Shown here in pieces: positions 54,736 through 62,818 of a stretch of 64,000 nt of DNA (positions within the stretch are counted from its first letter, which is position 1; each line of letters starts with the position of its first letter). The translations under genes and the position numbers were made by a program. The notes below the pieces were generated by a model. The model was not told where the DNA came from and searched no databases. It saw only the letters and a list, made by a program, of their open reading frames with translations. Origin of the DNA: Chitinophagaceae bacterium (GTDB lineage: Bacteria; Bacteroidota; Bacteroidia; Chitinophagales; Chitinophagaceae); the NCBI GenBank assembly GCA_019638625.1, contig JAHBTK010000001.1:983434-1047433 (forward strand), given 5' to 3'.

Positions 54736-55659
54736 TCAGAGATTTTCAAGATATGCCACCATTTTTTTGCGGACGCTTTCATCCGGTAATCTTCCATAAC
54801 CTGCCAGCATATTGTCCGCCGCATGTTTGGGGTTGGAGGTACCGGGAATTACGCAGTTCACTGCGGGGTGTGAAACAATATACTTTAGGAAATACTGTGC
54901 CCAGCTATGGATATCGTAGTCCTTCGCCCAGGCAGGCAGCGCCCTGTCTTTTACCAAACTGAACAGCCGGCCTTTTTCCAGCGGTTCGTTGATGATGACG
55001 GCTACTCCTTTATTCATGGCGGCCGGTAAAATGGATTTTTCCGCATCCCGTGTAAGAATGGAGTAGTTGAACTGTACAAAATCAACAGGGTGTTTTTCAA
55101 AAACACGTTGCAGGGTAGCGTGCATGGAGGTTGTATAGTGGGTAATGCCGATGTACCGTATCTTTCCTTCCTTTTTCCATTGTACGAGGGTCTTCAGTTG
55201 TGTTTCCCAGTCAGACAGATTGTGGATCTGCATCAGGTTCATGTGCTTTCTTTTCATTTTTCTGAAGGAGGCTTCCATCTGCCGGATGCCTGCTTCTTTA
55301 CCGCTTGTCCATACCTTGGTGGCATAAAAAAAATGATCCGGTGTTTTCATTGCCTGTGTGAGATCGCCGATCACTTCTTCCGAGCTGCCATACATCGGAG
55401 AACTGTCGATCAGCTTTCCGCCTCCGTTCATCACCTGTCGCAACACTTCCGTCAGGTTCTCTCTTTCTTTGGCGTTATTGCCGGCGTCAAACTGTATCCA
55501 GGAGCCGATGCCCACCACCGGCAGCAGTTCATTGGAAGAGGGGATAGGTCTTGCCAGCATTTGGCTGACAGGCGTAAAACCCTGTAATCCGCCACTCATC
55601 CATGCGGCGCCGGATGTTGCCAGCAATTGGATAGCCTGCTTGCGGTTCAGTTTTTTCAT
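54736..55659 (-). CDS. Exported aldo/keto reductase
   Basis: The 307-residue protein has a Tat-like leader (NRKQAIQLLATSGAAWMSGG, with RK rather than RR) and the aldo/keto reductase barrel: GIGSWIQFD, the Asp/Tyr pair IDSSPMYGSSEEV near 90, ATKVWTSG (Lys) and MQIHNLSDW (His), then NCVIPGTSNPKH near 272. All four catalytic residues are present. Export of an NADPH-dependent enzyme requires folded export with cofactor, consistent with Tat. Substrate unknown. Confidence 0.83.
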   Translation of the reverse strand: MKKLNRKQAIQLLATSGAAWMSGGLQGFTPVSQMLARPIPSSNELLPVVGIGSWIQFDAGNNAKERENLTEVLRQVMNGGGKLIDSSPMYGSSEEVIGDLTQAMKTPDHFFYATKVWTSGKEAGIRQMEASFRKMKRKHMNLMQIHNLSDWETQLKTLVQWKKEGKIRYIGITHYTTSMHATLQRVFEKHPVDFVQFNYSILTRDAEKSILPAAMNKGVAVIINEPLEKGRLFSLVKDRALPAWAKDYDIHSWAQYFLKYIVSHPAVNCVIPGTSNPKHAADNMLAGYGRLPDESVRKKMVAYLENL

Positions 55660-55764
55660 ATGGCAAAGAAAGCAATATTCCGGCGGTTAATGGTTCTTGT
55701 TGAAAAAGTTTGGTAAATCTTTTTGTTGAACCGGCAGTATTCCCCGGCATTTTAGTCTGCATCG

Positions 55765-55828
55765 CATTCCGGGACGCAGTCCCGGGAGAACATAGTGAAT
55801 ACGTAGTCGGAGACTACGTATAGCATCG
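55765..55828. repeat. Paired-hairpin repeat, copy 1
   Basis: Hairpin one is CCGGGAC/GTCCCGG with loop GCA (55769-55785). The linker GAGAACATAGTGA follows, then hairpin two, TACGTAGTC/GACTACGTA with loop GGA (55800-55820), and TAGCATCGG. Copies 2-4 lie within the next 4 kb. Confidence 0.75.
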
Positions 55829-55852
55829 GAACATAGGGATTATAGTGTGTTT

Positions 55853-56494
55853 TTATTGTGTCCGTAATGTTGGATTGTCGTTTAAGTCGATGTTTTTTGA
55901 TTGATGGTCGTTACAAGAAAGTTTAATTTTAGCTCTGAGTTTTCCTTTATCGTCTTTTTCTCCGATCCTGATCGCAAAAGTACAATCGGGTGAATTGTCG
56001 AAATATTCAACACTTAAATATTCATCGCCCGTCTCATCATCGTCAGTTTCTGAGCCTAAAAAGAATAGGGAATCTAACGTTGCTTTTCCTGATTTACTAT
56101 TTATTGTTTTGGCGTCTTTGTCTGATAATTGGAAATTGTAATTCAAACTTGTCAGGTTGATTCTTGTCACGCTTAACGAAAATTTTTTGAGATCTTTAGT
56201 TCCTTTAAACACAGTTTCTTTATTTAGCTGCAAATCTTCAGGGAAATAAACTGTGTCCTGTCCGATTAAGATATAATTCTCAATGAGCGTTATTGGTTCT
56301 TTGTACTCAGAAAGTCCGTTGATAAACAAGCTGTCGTATTGTGATGTGTTTATTATAGTTTCCTGTTGCTGTTCGTTTACCGAAACAGCTTGTAAAGCGT
56401 CTACTACGTTTTTGTTTTCCTTCTTTTCTGGTGTCCGGTTGCTGCAATTCCATACTCCGAAAGCTACTGCCAGTATGTAAATTGTTTTTTTCAT
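55853..56494 (-). CDS. Lipoprotein, function unknown
   Basis: The 213-residue protein has a lipoprotein leader (lipobox GVWNC, Cys17) followed by a charged linker (NRTPEKKENKN) and a strand-rich domain with acidic clusters (SETDDDETGDEYLS). It is AT-rich, next to repeats, and 9 bases from the DUF6169-like gene stop, so they may be co-transcribed. No family recognised. Confidence 0.65.
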   Translation of the reverse strand: MKKTIYILAVAFGVWNCSNRTPEKKENKNVVDALQAVSVNEQQQETIINTSQYDSLFINGLSEYKEPITLIENYILIGQDTVYFPEDLQLNKETVFKGTKDLKKFSLSVTRINLTSLNYNFQLSDKDAKTINSKSGKATLDSLFFLGSETDDDETGDEYLSVEYFDNSPDCTFAIRIGEKDDKGKLRAKIKLSCNDHQSKNIDLNDNPTLRTQ

Positions 56495-56503
56495 TGTCGT
56501 CTA

Positions 56504-57007
56504 CTATTTTTCTCTGTTTAGAACTTCCTCTATCTGATTGTAGATCTTAATTAGTTTTTCATAAGACGGGTTGTCAGAGTGAAACATAAATGATGTATAG
56601 AGTTTTTGAGTTGTGTACTCATCGATTTCTATTGTAATAATATTGTCAATTTTCACGACAAGGGATTTGTATGCTGATTTTGTATACCATCTGTCAAATA
56701 TTTTGTGTCTTTGTTTAGCTTTTTCATGGTCATCCTCTGAGCAAACATAAACCAAAGCGTTTTCGACTTTATGGAAAAACCGCTCGATAATATCCTCAAT
56801 GGTTTTAAAGACCTTTGCATCGTATGGCTCTAATCCATCAGTTGCTTTCTCCACTACCAGTTGGAAGATGTTTGAGATTTCTTCACCTGAAATTGTTGAA
56901 AATGTTTCGTCAACTATAAAGGCAGCGCGATATAGAATATCGTTTTTGGTTGTGAAATTGTAGGTGTTAGTTATATCGTCAAAGACATAATTATAATGGC
57001 TTTGCAA
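56504..57007 (-). CDS. DUF6169-like protein
   Basis: The 167-residue protein (YNYVFDDITNTYNFTTKNDILYRAAFIVDETF, broken here into FTTKNDILYRAAFIVDE) has the pattern and length of a Bacteroidota family I know as DUF6169: strand-rich first half, helical second half with RHKIFDRWY. It has no signal peptide. The start ATG lies inside the end of a 49-codon gene upstream (17-base overlap), which means translation is probably coupled. The function is unknown. The two-gene layout resembles a toxin-antitoxin pair, but no motif supports this. Confidence 0.65.
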   Translation of the reverse strand: MQSHYNYVFDDITNTYNFTTKNDILYRAAFIVDETFSTISGEEISNIFQLVVEKATDGLEPYDAKVFKTIEDIIERFFHKVENALVYVCSEDDHEKAKQRHKIFDRWYTKSAYKSLVVKIDNIITIEIDEYTTQKLYTSFMFHSDNPSYEKLIKIYNQIEEVLNREK

Positions 57008-57140
57008 GCTTAATGCCCTTTTTAGCTATGGTTTGGATGGAGGTTTTTCCTTTGATATATGAACGCACAGCTTCCTTATCCGCAACTATTTTTGCTACCG
57101 ATTTTAGAATAGTCTTTTTATCAAAGTTTTGCTTTTTCAT
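56991..57140 (-). CDS. 49-residue basic protein overlapping the DUF6169-like gene
   Basis: A short frame from ATG 57140 to TAA 56991 encodes a lysine-rich, probably helical peptide that begins MKKQNFDKKTILKSVAK and ends AKKGIKLAKPL. Its last 17 bases overlap the start of the DUF6169-like gene in another frame. The codon pattern, absence of rare-stop context and recurrence I recall for this peptide type beside DUF6169 genes support it as real. The function is unknown; a partner or antitoxin-like role is inference. Confidence 0.6.
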   Translation of the reverse strand: MKKQNFDKKTILKSVAKIVADKEAVRSYIKGKTSIQTIAKKGIKLAKPL

Positions 57141-57275
57141 ATAGTATAAAGATACAAAATTTGTTTCTGGTTTTTAGTATTTTGATACGCCACCTTCATC
57201 TGTTTTGTAATAAATGAATTTATAACACATTGATAATCAACAATAAATTATTGTCTAATTGTATTTTTAGTCAGC

Positions 57276-57340
57276 ATCCTTTCCGGGACCTCAGTCCCGG
57301 GAGAACCTGGTGGATATGTAGTCAGAGACTACGCACAGCG
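57276..57340. repeat. Paired-hairpin repeat, copy 2
   Basis: Hairpin one CCGGGAC/GTCCCGG, loop CTCA (57283-57300). Linker GAGAACCTGGTGGATA. Hairpin two GTAGTC/GACTAC, loop AGA (57318-57332), then CGCACAGCG. It ends directly at the aldo/keto reductase relic. Confidence 0.72.
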
Positions 57341-57342
57341 CG

Positions 57343-57396
57343 GGCTTTAGCGGTGAGCTGCCCGATATATGGACTGACAGGTTGCCCGCGGATTGA
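57343..57396 (+). pseudogene. 3' relic of a second aldo/keto reductase gene
   Basis: Eighteen codons read GFSGELPDIWTDRLPAD and then TGA, differing from the C-terminus of the intact gene (GFSGELPDIWPERLPAD, ending 58600) at two residues, with several synonymous changes. The 5' rest of the gene is missing; a paired-hairpin repeat lies exactly where it would continue. This is the end of a former tandem duplicate or a remnant of a related gene. Confidence 0.8.
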
Positions 57397-57404
57397 CCCA
57401 TAAG

Positions 57405-57572
57405 GTCATTTCGACCGAGCCAATATGAATACTACAATTAAATCACTTTTCCGCGAGGGAGAAATCTGCCGGGCATTTGTAGTTCATCTCAACATTAGTA
57501 CTGTACCCAACAGATTTCTCAGGCACGCAACAGCTCGTTAATTCAAACAACTTGCGGTGCCATCGAAATGAC
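57405..57572. repeat. MITE-like palindromic repeat, copy 2
   Basis: Perfect 10-bp terminal inverted repeats GTCATTTCGA/TCGAAATGAC bound a 168-base element, with a second inner pair GAGAAATCTG (57459-57468) and CAGATTTCTC (57511-57520). No coding capacity. The same termini occur at 25393. Confidence 0.7.
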
Positions 57573-57748
57573 GGGTAAGAGGTTGAGTAATTGGATATTT
57601 TGTTTTAATGCTGGTTGTAAAATACGCCATTGGCATCCGCCGCGGAGAGGCATCTGCCAGAATTATCTCCTTGCAGAGCTACAACTATGCGAAAATCTGA
57701 AATGCACCCATGGAAGGGGTATTCCCTCATTTTTATGTAACTTAAAGT

Positions 57749-58600
57749 ATGAAAACATTTACGCTCAACGACGGGCATACCATACCCGCATTAGGCTTCG
57801 GTACCTATAAGGCTACCGAAGCGGAAGGCATTGCCGCCATTCGGTTCGCGGTGGAAAGGGGTTACCGCCTGTTTGACACGGCCGCAAAATACGGAAATGA
57901 GGAAGTGGTTGGCGCAGGCTTACGGAAAAGTGGCATACCGAGAAAGGAACTGTATATTACCACCAAGGTATGGCGGGAAGAGCTGGGCTATGCAGAAACA
58001 AAGCAGGCACTTGACAAGTCGCTGATGCGGTTGCAGATGGATTATGTTGACCTGTACCTGATACATTGGCCTGCCAACGAGCGTAACTATACCAACTGGC
58101 AAAAAACCAATGCCGAAACCTGGAAAGCCATGGAAGAGCTGCGGCAGGAGGGCAAAATCCGGTCGATAGGAGTAAGCAATTTCTTCCGGTCGCACCTGGA
58201 TGCCCTGCTGGAAACGACCACGATAAAGCCTGCTGTCAACCAGATCGAGTTTCACCCCGGTTACTGGCAACCGGAGCTGACCGTCTATTGCAAGGAACAG
58301 GATATCCTGGTGGAAGCGTGGTCACCCCTGGCAAGAGGGCGGGTATTCAACAATGCATACCTGCAGCAACTGGCGGCAAAATACAACAAGTCCGTTTCAC
58401 AGGTTTGCCTGCGCTGGGCATTGCAACACCAGGTAATCCCCATCCCCAAGTCTAATACGGAAGAACGCATTGCGGAAAATATGGACATCTTTGATTTTGC
58501 GCTTACCGATGAAGAGGTAACGGCGATCAACCAATTGCCCCAGATGGGCTTTAGCGGCGAGTTGCCTGATATATGGCCGGAGCGGTTGCCCGCGGATTGA
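57749..58600 (+). CDS. Aldo/keto reductase (2,5-diketo-D-gluconate reductase-like)
   Basis: The 283-residue cytoplasmic protein has the family catalytic set: LFDTAAKYGNEEVVG (Asp, Tyr) near 43, ITTKVW (Lys) near 73 and LYLIHWP (His) near 105. It also has SIGVSNF near 149 and the NADPH-binding PIPKSNTEERI near 231. Length and motifs match the prokaryotic group that reduces diketogluconate and small aldehydes. Its last 18 codons are duplicated as a relic 1.2 kb upstream, and a paired-hairpin repeat follows it. Confidence 0.92.
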   Translation: MKTFTLNDGHTIPALGFGTYKATEAEGIAAIRFAVERGYRLFDTAAKYGNEEVVGAGLRKSGIPRKELYITTKVWREELGYAETKQALDKSLMRLQMDYVDLYLIHWPANERNYTNWQKTNAETWKAMEELRQEGKIRSIGVSNFFRSHLDALLETTTIKPAVNQIEFHPGYWQPELTVYCKEQDILVEAWSPLARGRVFNNAYLQQLAAKYNKSVSQVCLRWALQHQVIPIPKSNTEERIAENMDIFDFALTDEEVTAINQLPQMGFSGELPDIWPERLPAD

Positions 58601-58627
58601 TATGTAGGGTTTTTTCGGGGAATATGG

Positions 58628-58692
58628 TCGGGCACAAGCGGGACGCTTGCGCCATAGGAGAGGATACGTAGTCAGAGGCTACGCATAGCATA
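58628..58692. repeat. Paired-hairpin repeat, copy 3
   Basis: Hairpin one is here CAAGCG/CGCTTG with loop GGA (58635-58649), different in bases but equal in layout to copies 1 and 2. Linker CGCCATAGGAGAGGATA. Hairpin two CGTAGTC/GGCTACG with loop AGA (58667-58683), including one T-G pair, then CATAGCATA. Confidence 0.7.
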
Positions 58693-58698
58693 AGGCAA

Positions 58699-59859
58699 TC
58701 ATTTTTCTATCCATCCGATTATAGCACAGAGCCAGGGCACATCAACGGTTATCCAGGTTTTGGACTTTATGGTCCATACCTTGAATCCTTTTGGGTATCC
58801 TAAGTTTGAACCGATGTCACCATATTCAATAGCTATTCCATTCTTTGATACGGATTCAACCGAACACCAAAACCGCCCGATTTCACTTCCTTCGTATCGG
58901 ATAATTCTACCATAGTCATTAGAAAACTCATTATCTGTGGAAAAGCCAAACCCAAATTGATAGGCTAAATAAGGCATGATAGTGTTAGCTGTTGTGTCGA
59001 TAATATATTCCTTTCCTGAACTTGTCCGATAAATAATATTTTGAATTCCGTCTGTATAGAATTTGTCATTTAGTACACCTATCCCTATCGAGTCTATTTT
59101 TGTAAATACAATATCTTCATTAGTTGATGTGTTAAACTTCCTAAGCAAGACTTCTGAATAGATATCTTCTTTTATCGGGTAAACTGTTTTATGAACTGAA
59201 TAGAGAAAGCTTGTGTTGTCCAACCAATAGGTACGAATACTTGGAAATTGACTTCCACCCCTTAAGTTTGGTCCATTACCTGCATCTGCAACAATTATTT
59301 TCTCTTTTACTTTCTCTCTTTTAAGAACTATTTTGTATGGCAATTGGCTTCTGTCAACATATAGGCTTTGTTTTTTGTCAGGACAAAAATTTAAATCATA
59401 ATGTCTTTTTTTGTTATCTACGAACTTATATTCATTATTTTTTAGATTTAAGTATAAAAAGCCAGTGCCTGTAAAAATGTTATTCCGATGAAAGATGAGT
59501 GTATCACCGGAAGCTTCAACAAAATTGTCGCTTTCTTGAATGACCAGTTCTCCTCTCTCTGCATCTATAACATTACCCGTACCTGAAATAATATACCTGT
59601 TTTTATAAATGAAGTTTTTGCCCAAATCGAACCGAACATAGGAACCGGCAGTTCCCTTTTTAAAGGTTGGAAACCCGGCGATGGTGTCTTTCGAAGATAA
59701 GTTCCCGTCTAAAAAATGATAAGCGACCAGGTAGGTGAAATTGCCAGCTTTTGGAGTGTCAATCCTATACTCGGCGGTTATGAGAGTGAATTGAGTAACC
59801 TCCTGCGACTTACAAAGACTAAAAACAAAAAGAAACGATATGAAGGTCAGGGTTCGCAT
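58699..59859 (-). CDS. Secreted protein, function unknown
   Basis: The 386-residue protein has a signal peptide (MRTLTFISFLFVFSLCKSQ) and a strand-rich body without recognisable catalytic motifs. It is AT-rich compared with the aldo/keto reductase gene and flanked by paired-hairpin repeats on both sides, suggesting an accessory origin. Family unknown to me. Confidence 0.65.
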   Translation of the reverse strand: MRTLTFISFLFVFSLCKSQEVTQFTLITAEYRIDTPKAGNFTYLVAYHFLDGNLSSKDTIAGFPTFKKGTAGSYVRFDLGKNFIYKNRYIISGTGNVIDAERGELVIQESDNFVEASGDTLIFHRNNIFTGTGFLYLNLKNNEYKFVDNKKRHYDLNFCPDKKQSLYVDRSQLPYKIVLKREKVKEKIIVADAGNGPNLRGGSQFPSIRTYWLDNTSFLYSVHKTVYPIKEDIYSEVLLRKFNTSTNEDIVFTKIDSIGIGVLNDKFYTDGIQNIIYRTSSGKEYIIDTTANTIMPYLAYQFGFGFSTDNEFSNDYGRIIRYEGSEIGRFWCSVESVSKNGIAIEYGDIGSNLGYPKGFKVWTIKSKTWITVDVPWLCAIIGWIEK

Positions 59860-59892
59860 GATTGTAACTAATTCATCAATTTTAGGTCATTA

Positions 59893-59922
59893 ACAGGACG
59901 CAGTCCCGGGAGAACATAGTGG
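59893..59922. repeat. Paired-hairpin repeat, copy 4 (truncated)
   Basis: GGACGCAGTCCCGGGAGAAC and the following ATAGTG are nearly identical to the first half of copy 1. The first stem is shortened to 4 bp and the second hairpin is absent. Confidence 0.6.
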
Positions 59923-59953
59923 GCTATTAGCTGCATATCGCTTCTTTCCGGAT

Positions 59954-60778
59954 TTAAAATTTTGCAGGTTTGTTATACTCTATATTTTTTACGTTGAACT
60001 TCGCATAACTGTAATCTCCACTCTCCAGTTTCCAGATTCCTTCGATAGTTGCAGGGATTAAAATTCCGTTGATTTCTTTATAATCAGTTAGCCTGCCAAC
60101 CCAGGGCTCTAAATTTTCTTCTCCCATATATCGTTTTGTTTCGAGCCGGGTAATTTCTCCGTTCTCATTGAATGTTACAATGTAAAATAAAGTCAGGCCC
60201 CTGTAGGTAAAGTTAAGCTTTGCGGATTGGTCGTCAATAGGAGTCCATTGCAGGTTTTCGCTCGGTAAAAGATTTGTAGGAAACCAGACGCTCTCTCCCA
60301 GCCAGCGGAGTAATTCGCCCTGATCATATTTTTCGCCTGTGCCGTCCACGATATTGTAAACGGAAAGAAGTGAAATTACAAGTCTGCCCCTGCCGGAAAG
60401 ATACATGTCACGGGCTGTAAACATAGCGGTAGCCCCTTTCCAGATAAAACCCGGTTTTTCAGTGGTAAAATATTGCTCTCCTTTTATATTTACCCAATCT
60501 TTTTTCGGATCAGTTTTAAACTTTCCGTCGTGTGTTAATCTTGCATAGCTGATAAAAGCCTGTCCGTCTTTTAAAACATGTTTGAAGTAGCGTTGAACCG
60601 GCTCAGGTAAATCCGAAAGCATTTCGTAGTAGAAAACTTTTCCGGAAATTTCTTTTGACTGAGAAAATAACTGTTTGACCTCTTTGTTAAACTGGTGCGC
60701 CAGATTCAATTTCCCGATGGTCAAAGCAATTACGATCAATCCAAATATTAATAACAAAGTAACCATGTATCGTTTCAT
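59954..60778 (-). CDS. DUF6544/DUF6920-like membrane-anchored protein
   Basis: The 274-residue protein has one N-terminal membrane helix (MVTLLLIFGLIVIALTI) and a body with LPEPVQRYFKHVL near 57, IKGEQYFTTEKPGFIWKG near 98 and RWLGESVWFPTNLLPS near 158, LTDYKEINGILIPATIEG near 233. These are the recurrent blocks of a family I know as DUF6544 (also DUF6920). The fold is probably a lipocalin- or LolA-like strand-rich domain outside the cytoplasm. Function unknown. Confidence 0.7.
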   Translation of the reverse strand: MKRYMVTLLLIFGLIVIALTIGKLNLAHQFNKEVKQLFSQSKEISGKVFYYEMLSDLPEPVQRYFKHVLKDGQAFISYARLTHDGKFKTDPKKDWVNIKGEQYFTTEKPGFIWKGATAMFTARDMYLSGRGRLVISLLSVYNIVDGTGEKYDQGELLRWLGESVWFPTNLLPSENLQWTPIDDQSAKLNFTYRGLTLFYIVTFNENGEITRLETKRYMGEENLEPWVGRLTDYKEINGILIPATIEGIWKLESGDYSYAKFNVKNIEYNKPAKF

Positions 60779-61087
60779 TTGATCTTCTCGGTTTACGGCT
60801 ATACACCATATCAGGATTTGCCGTTAGTCGGGATATTGAAGCGCCGGCACCCTGACAGAGAACTGAAGTCCAAATTTAGCACAAATGTTAAACCGATGAA
60901 CACCTGTCCCATCCTTTAATCCCGTGCAGGCGATTGTTGTTTTTGCCTGTGATCGCTGTTGTCATCAAATCAGGTAAAGCGTATTGTCATACCCATGAAA
61001 CTATTTACTCCGCATTTATTGCGTAACTTTAAAGTGCTCCACCCGTTCCCTGAAACAACCGTATTGCCTGACCTGTAAATGTTGAAT
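60779..61087. other. Divergent intergenic region of about 300 bases
   Basis: A minus-strand TAAATTTG box (60871-60878) could serve the DUF6544-like gene, 93 bases from its start. TAACTTTA at about 61023 may serve the plus-strand gene. Nothing else is recognisable. Confidence 0.4.
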
Positions 61088-62806
61088 ATGAAAAAGAACC
61101 TGCTTATACTTTGTTTACTAACGGTCACTGCCGCGTTGATGGCGTGGGTAGCCGTGGAAACCCGTCGTGAAAGCGCTCAGCCTGTCTCCGGGGATATTGT
61201 AAGTTGCGCATCCGGTATAACCGGAACGCTTACACTCAACGAAGGAGGGAAATATGTAACCGTTCTGCCGGGCAGCGGCCGTCACCGGTACCAGGTGAGT
61301 ACACAAAGCGACAGCGCCCGGCTTTACTTCAACCAGGGGATAACCATGTATTACAGCTATCATCCAAAGGAAGCGCTGGCTTCTTTTATGGAAGCCGCCC
61401 GGTTCGATACCTCCTGTGCCATGCTGTACTGGGGGCAGGCTCTGGCGTTGGGCCCCGGTTATAATTCCGGCCATAATTACAGTATGAGCAATGAGGTGCC
61501 GGGTATGCTGCAACAGATGGATGAATACAAAGAAACGGCAACGGCCAAAGAACAGGAACTGCTGGAAGCCATGACCCGGCGATACAATACGGCAGGTGCA
61601 TCGGATAAGCAACGGAAGCAATTGAATACGGATTATGCGGCCGCGATGCAGGTGCTGGCTCATCGTTACCCGGATGACCCGGATATACTGGCCTTGTATA
61701 TAGACGCGATGATGCTGGTGCATCCCTGGGATTTCTGGAATAATGACGGAAGCCCCAAACCCTGGACACCGGAACTGGTACAGCTTTGCGAGTCGATACT
61801 ACGGCAGGACCCCCAACATCCGGCCGGACTTCATTACTATATTCACCTGACGGAGGCTTCCCGTCACCCGGAAAGGGCGCTGGCCAGTGCGGACTCCCTG
61901 CTGGCGTTGTATCCCGGCATCGCCCATATGGTTCATATGTCCAGCCACCAGTACGAACGCATCGGGCATTTTGAAAAAGGGGTGGAAGTAAACAAAACCG
62001 CCGGCAACAACCTGGTGGAATATGCCGCCCTGGCGCAGGGGCTTAACCTGATGACCCGCAGTAGCCACTACTACGCGGTATCCACCTATTGCGCGTTCAG
62101 TGGCGCCATGCGGAAAGAGACGGAAGAAAAATCGGCCTTGCTGGTCAGCAATACCTTTCCTTCTTACGAAAACACGTACGAACAGTACCTGCGCATGTTT
62201 CCGGCGCTGGCTAAAGTGCGGTTGGGAAAATGGCGGGAATTGTTGCAAGATACGGAGACTGTTCCGGCAGAATGGACCTATGCGGGCATACTCAGCAATT
62301 TTGCCAGGGGAATGGCTTATGCAAGAACCGGGAACATTTCCCTTGCAGAAAAAAGCCTTGATCAATTGCGGCAAAAGCAGAAAGACGATATTTTAAAAAA
62401 ACGCTTTGTGCCGCATATGAGCAGTCCTTACGAATGTTCGGTGGTTGCGGAGCATATTTTGCTCGCCAATATCTTTTTCACCCAGGGAAAACAAAATGAA
62501 GCTATAAAAGCCATTGAATCGGCCATTGCAGCCGAAGATGGACTGATCTATACGGAACCCAAATTGTGGATGTTGCCCGCACGGCAATACCTGGGAGCAT
62601 TCCTGCTGCAATGGAACCAGCCGGCGGATGCGGAAAAAGCCTATCGTGAAGATCTGGTATGGAATCCAGGTAACGGGTGGTCACTCCTCGGACTTTATCA
62701 ATCCCTGGAAGCGCAGCAAAGAACCGAAACGCTTCCTGATATCAAAGAACAATACCTGCATTCGTTCTCCGGGGCAGAATCCTTACCGCCGGGTTCGGTG
62801 TATTAG
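61088..62806 (+). CDS. Secreted or anchored TPR-repeat protein
   Basis: The 572-residue protein starts MKKNLLILCLLTVTAAL (ATG 61088; ATG 61079 is an alternative). After a short strand segment with a CASG motif, TPR units begin with RLYFNQGITMYYSYHPKEALASF (near 77) and recur at the C-terminus (IFFTQGKQNEAIKAIESAI, QWNQPADAEKAYREDL). Two His-containing segments (HYYIHLTEASRHP, IAHMVHMSSHQY near 250-285) are conserved-looking and might bind metal. Homologues are common in Bacteroidota without known function. Confidence 0.78.
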   Translation: MKKNLLILCLLTVTAALMAWVAVETRRESAQPVSGDIVSCASGITGTLTLNEGGKYVTVLPGSGRHRYQVSTQSDSARLYFNQGITMYYSYHPKEALASFMEAARFDTSCAMLYWGQALALGPGYNSGHNYSMSNEVPGMLQQMDEYKETATAKEQELLEAMTRRYNTAGASDKQRKQLNTDYAAAMQVLAHRYPDDPDILALYIDAMMLVHPWDFWNNDGSPKPWTPELVQLCESILRQDPQHPAGLHYYIHLTEASRHPERALASADSLLALYPGIAHMVHMSSHQYERIGHFEKGVEVNKTAGNNLVEYAALAQGLNLMTRSSHYYAVSTYCAFSGAMRKETEEKSALLVSNTFPSYENTYEQYLRMFPALAKVRLGKWRELLQDTETVPAEWTYAGILSNFARGMAYARTGNISLAEKSLDQLRQKQKDDILKKRFVPHMSSPYECSVVAEHILLANIFFTQGKQNEAIKAIESAIAAEDGLIYTEPKLWMLPARQYLGAFLLQWNQPADAEKAYREDLVWNPGNGWSLLGLYQSLEAQQRTETLPDIKEQYLHSFSGAESLPPGSVY

Positions 62807-62818
62807 ATCGTATTGTTC

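Larger units (their letters stand above)
57141..57748. other. 608-base region of repeats and a gene relic
   Basis: It contains, in order, the promoter region of the 49-codon gene, paired-hairpin repeat copy 2, the 3' relic of an aldo/keto reductase and a 168-base MITE-like element. The last ~170 bases form the leader of the intact aldo/keto reductase gene. No full gene is supported. Confidence 0.6.
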
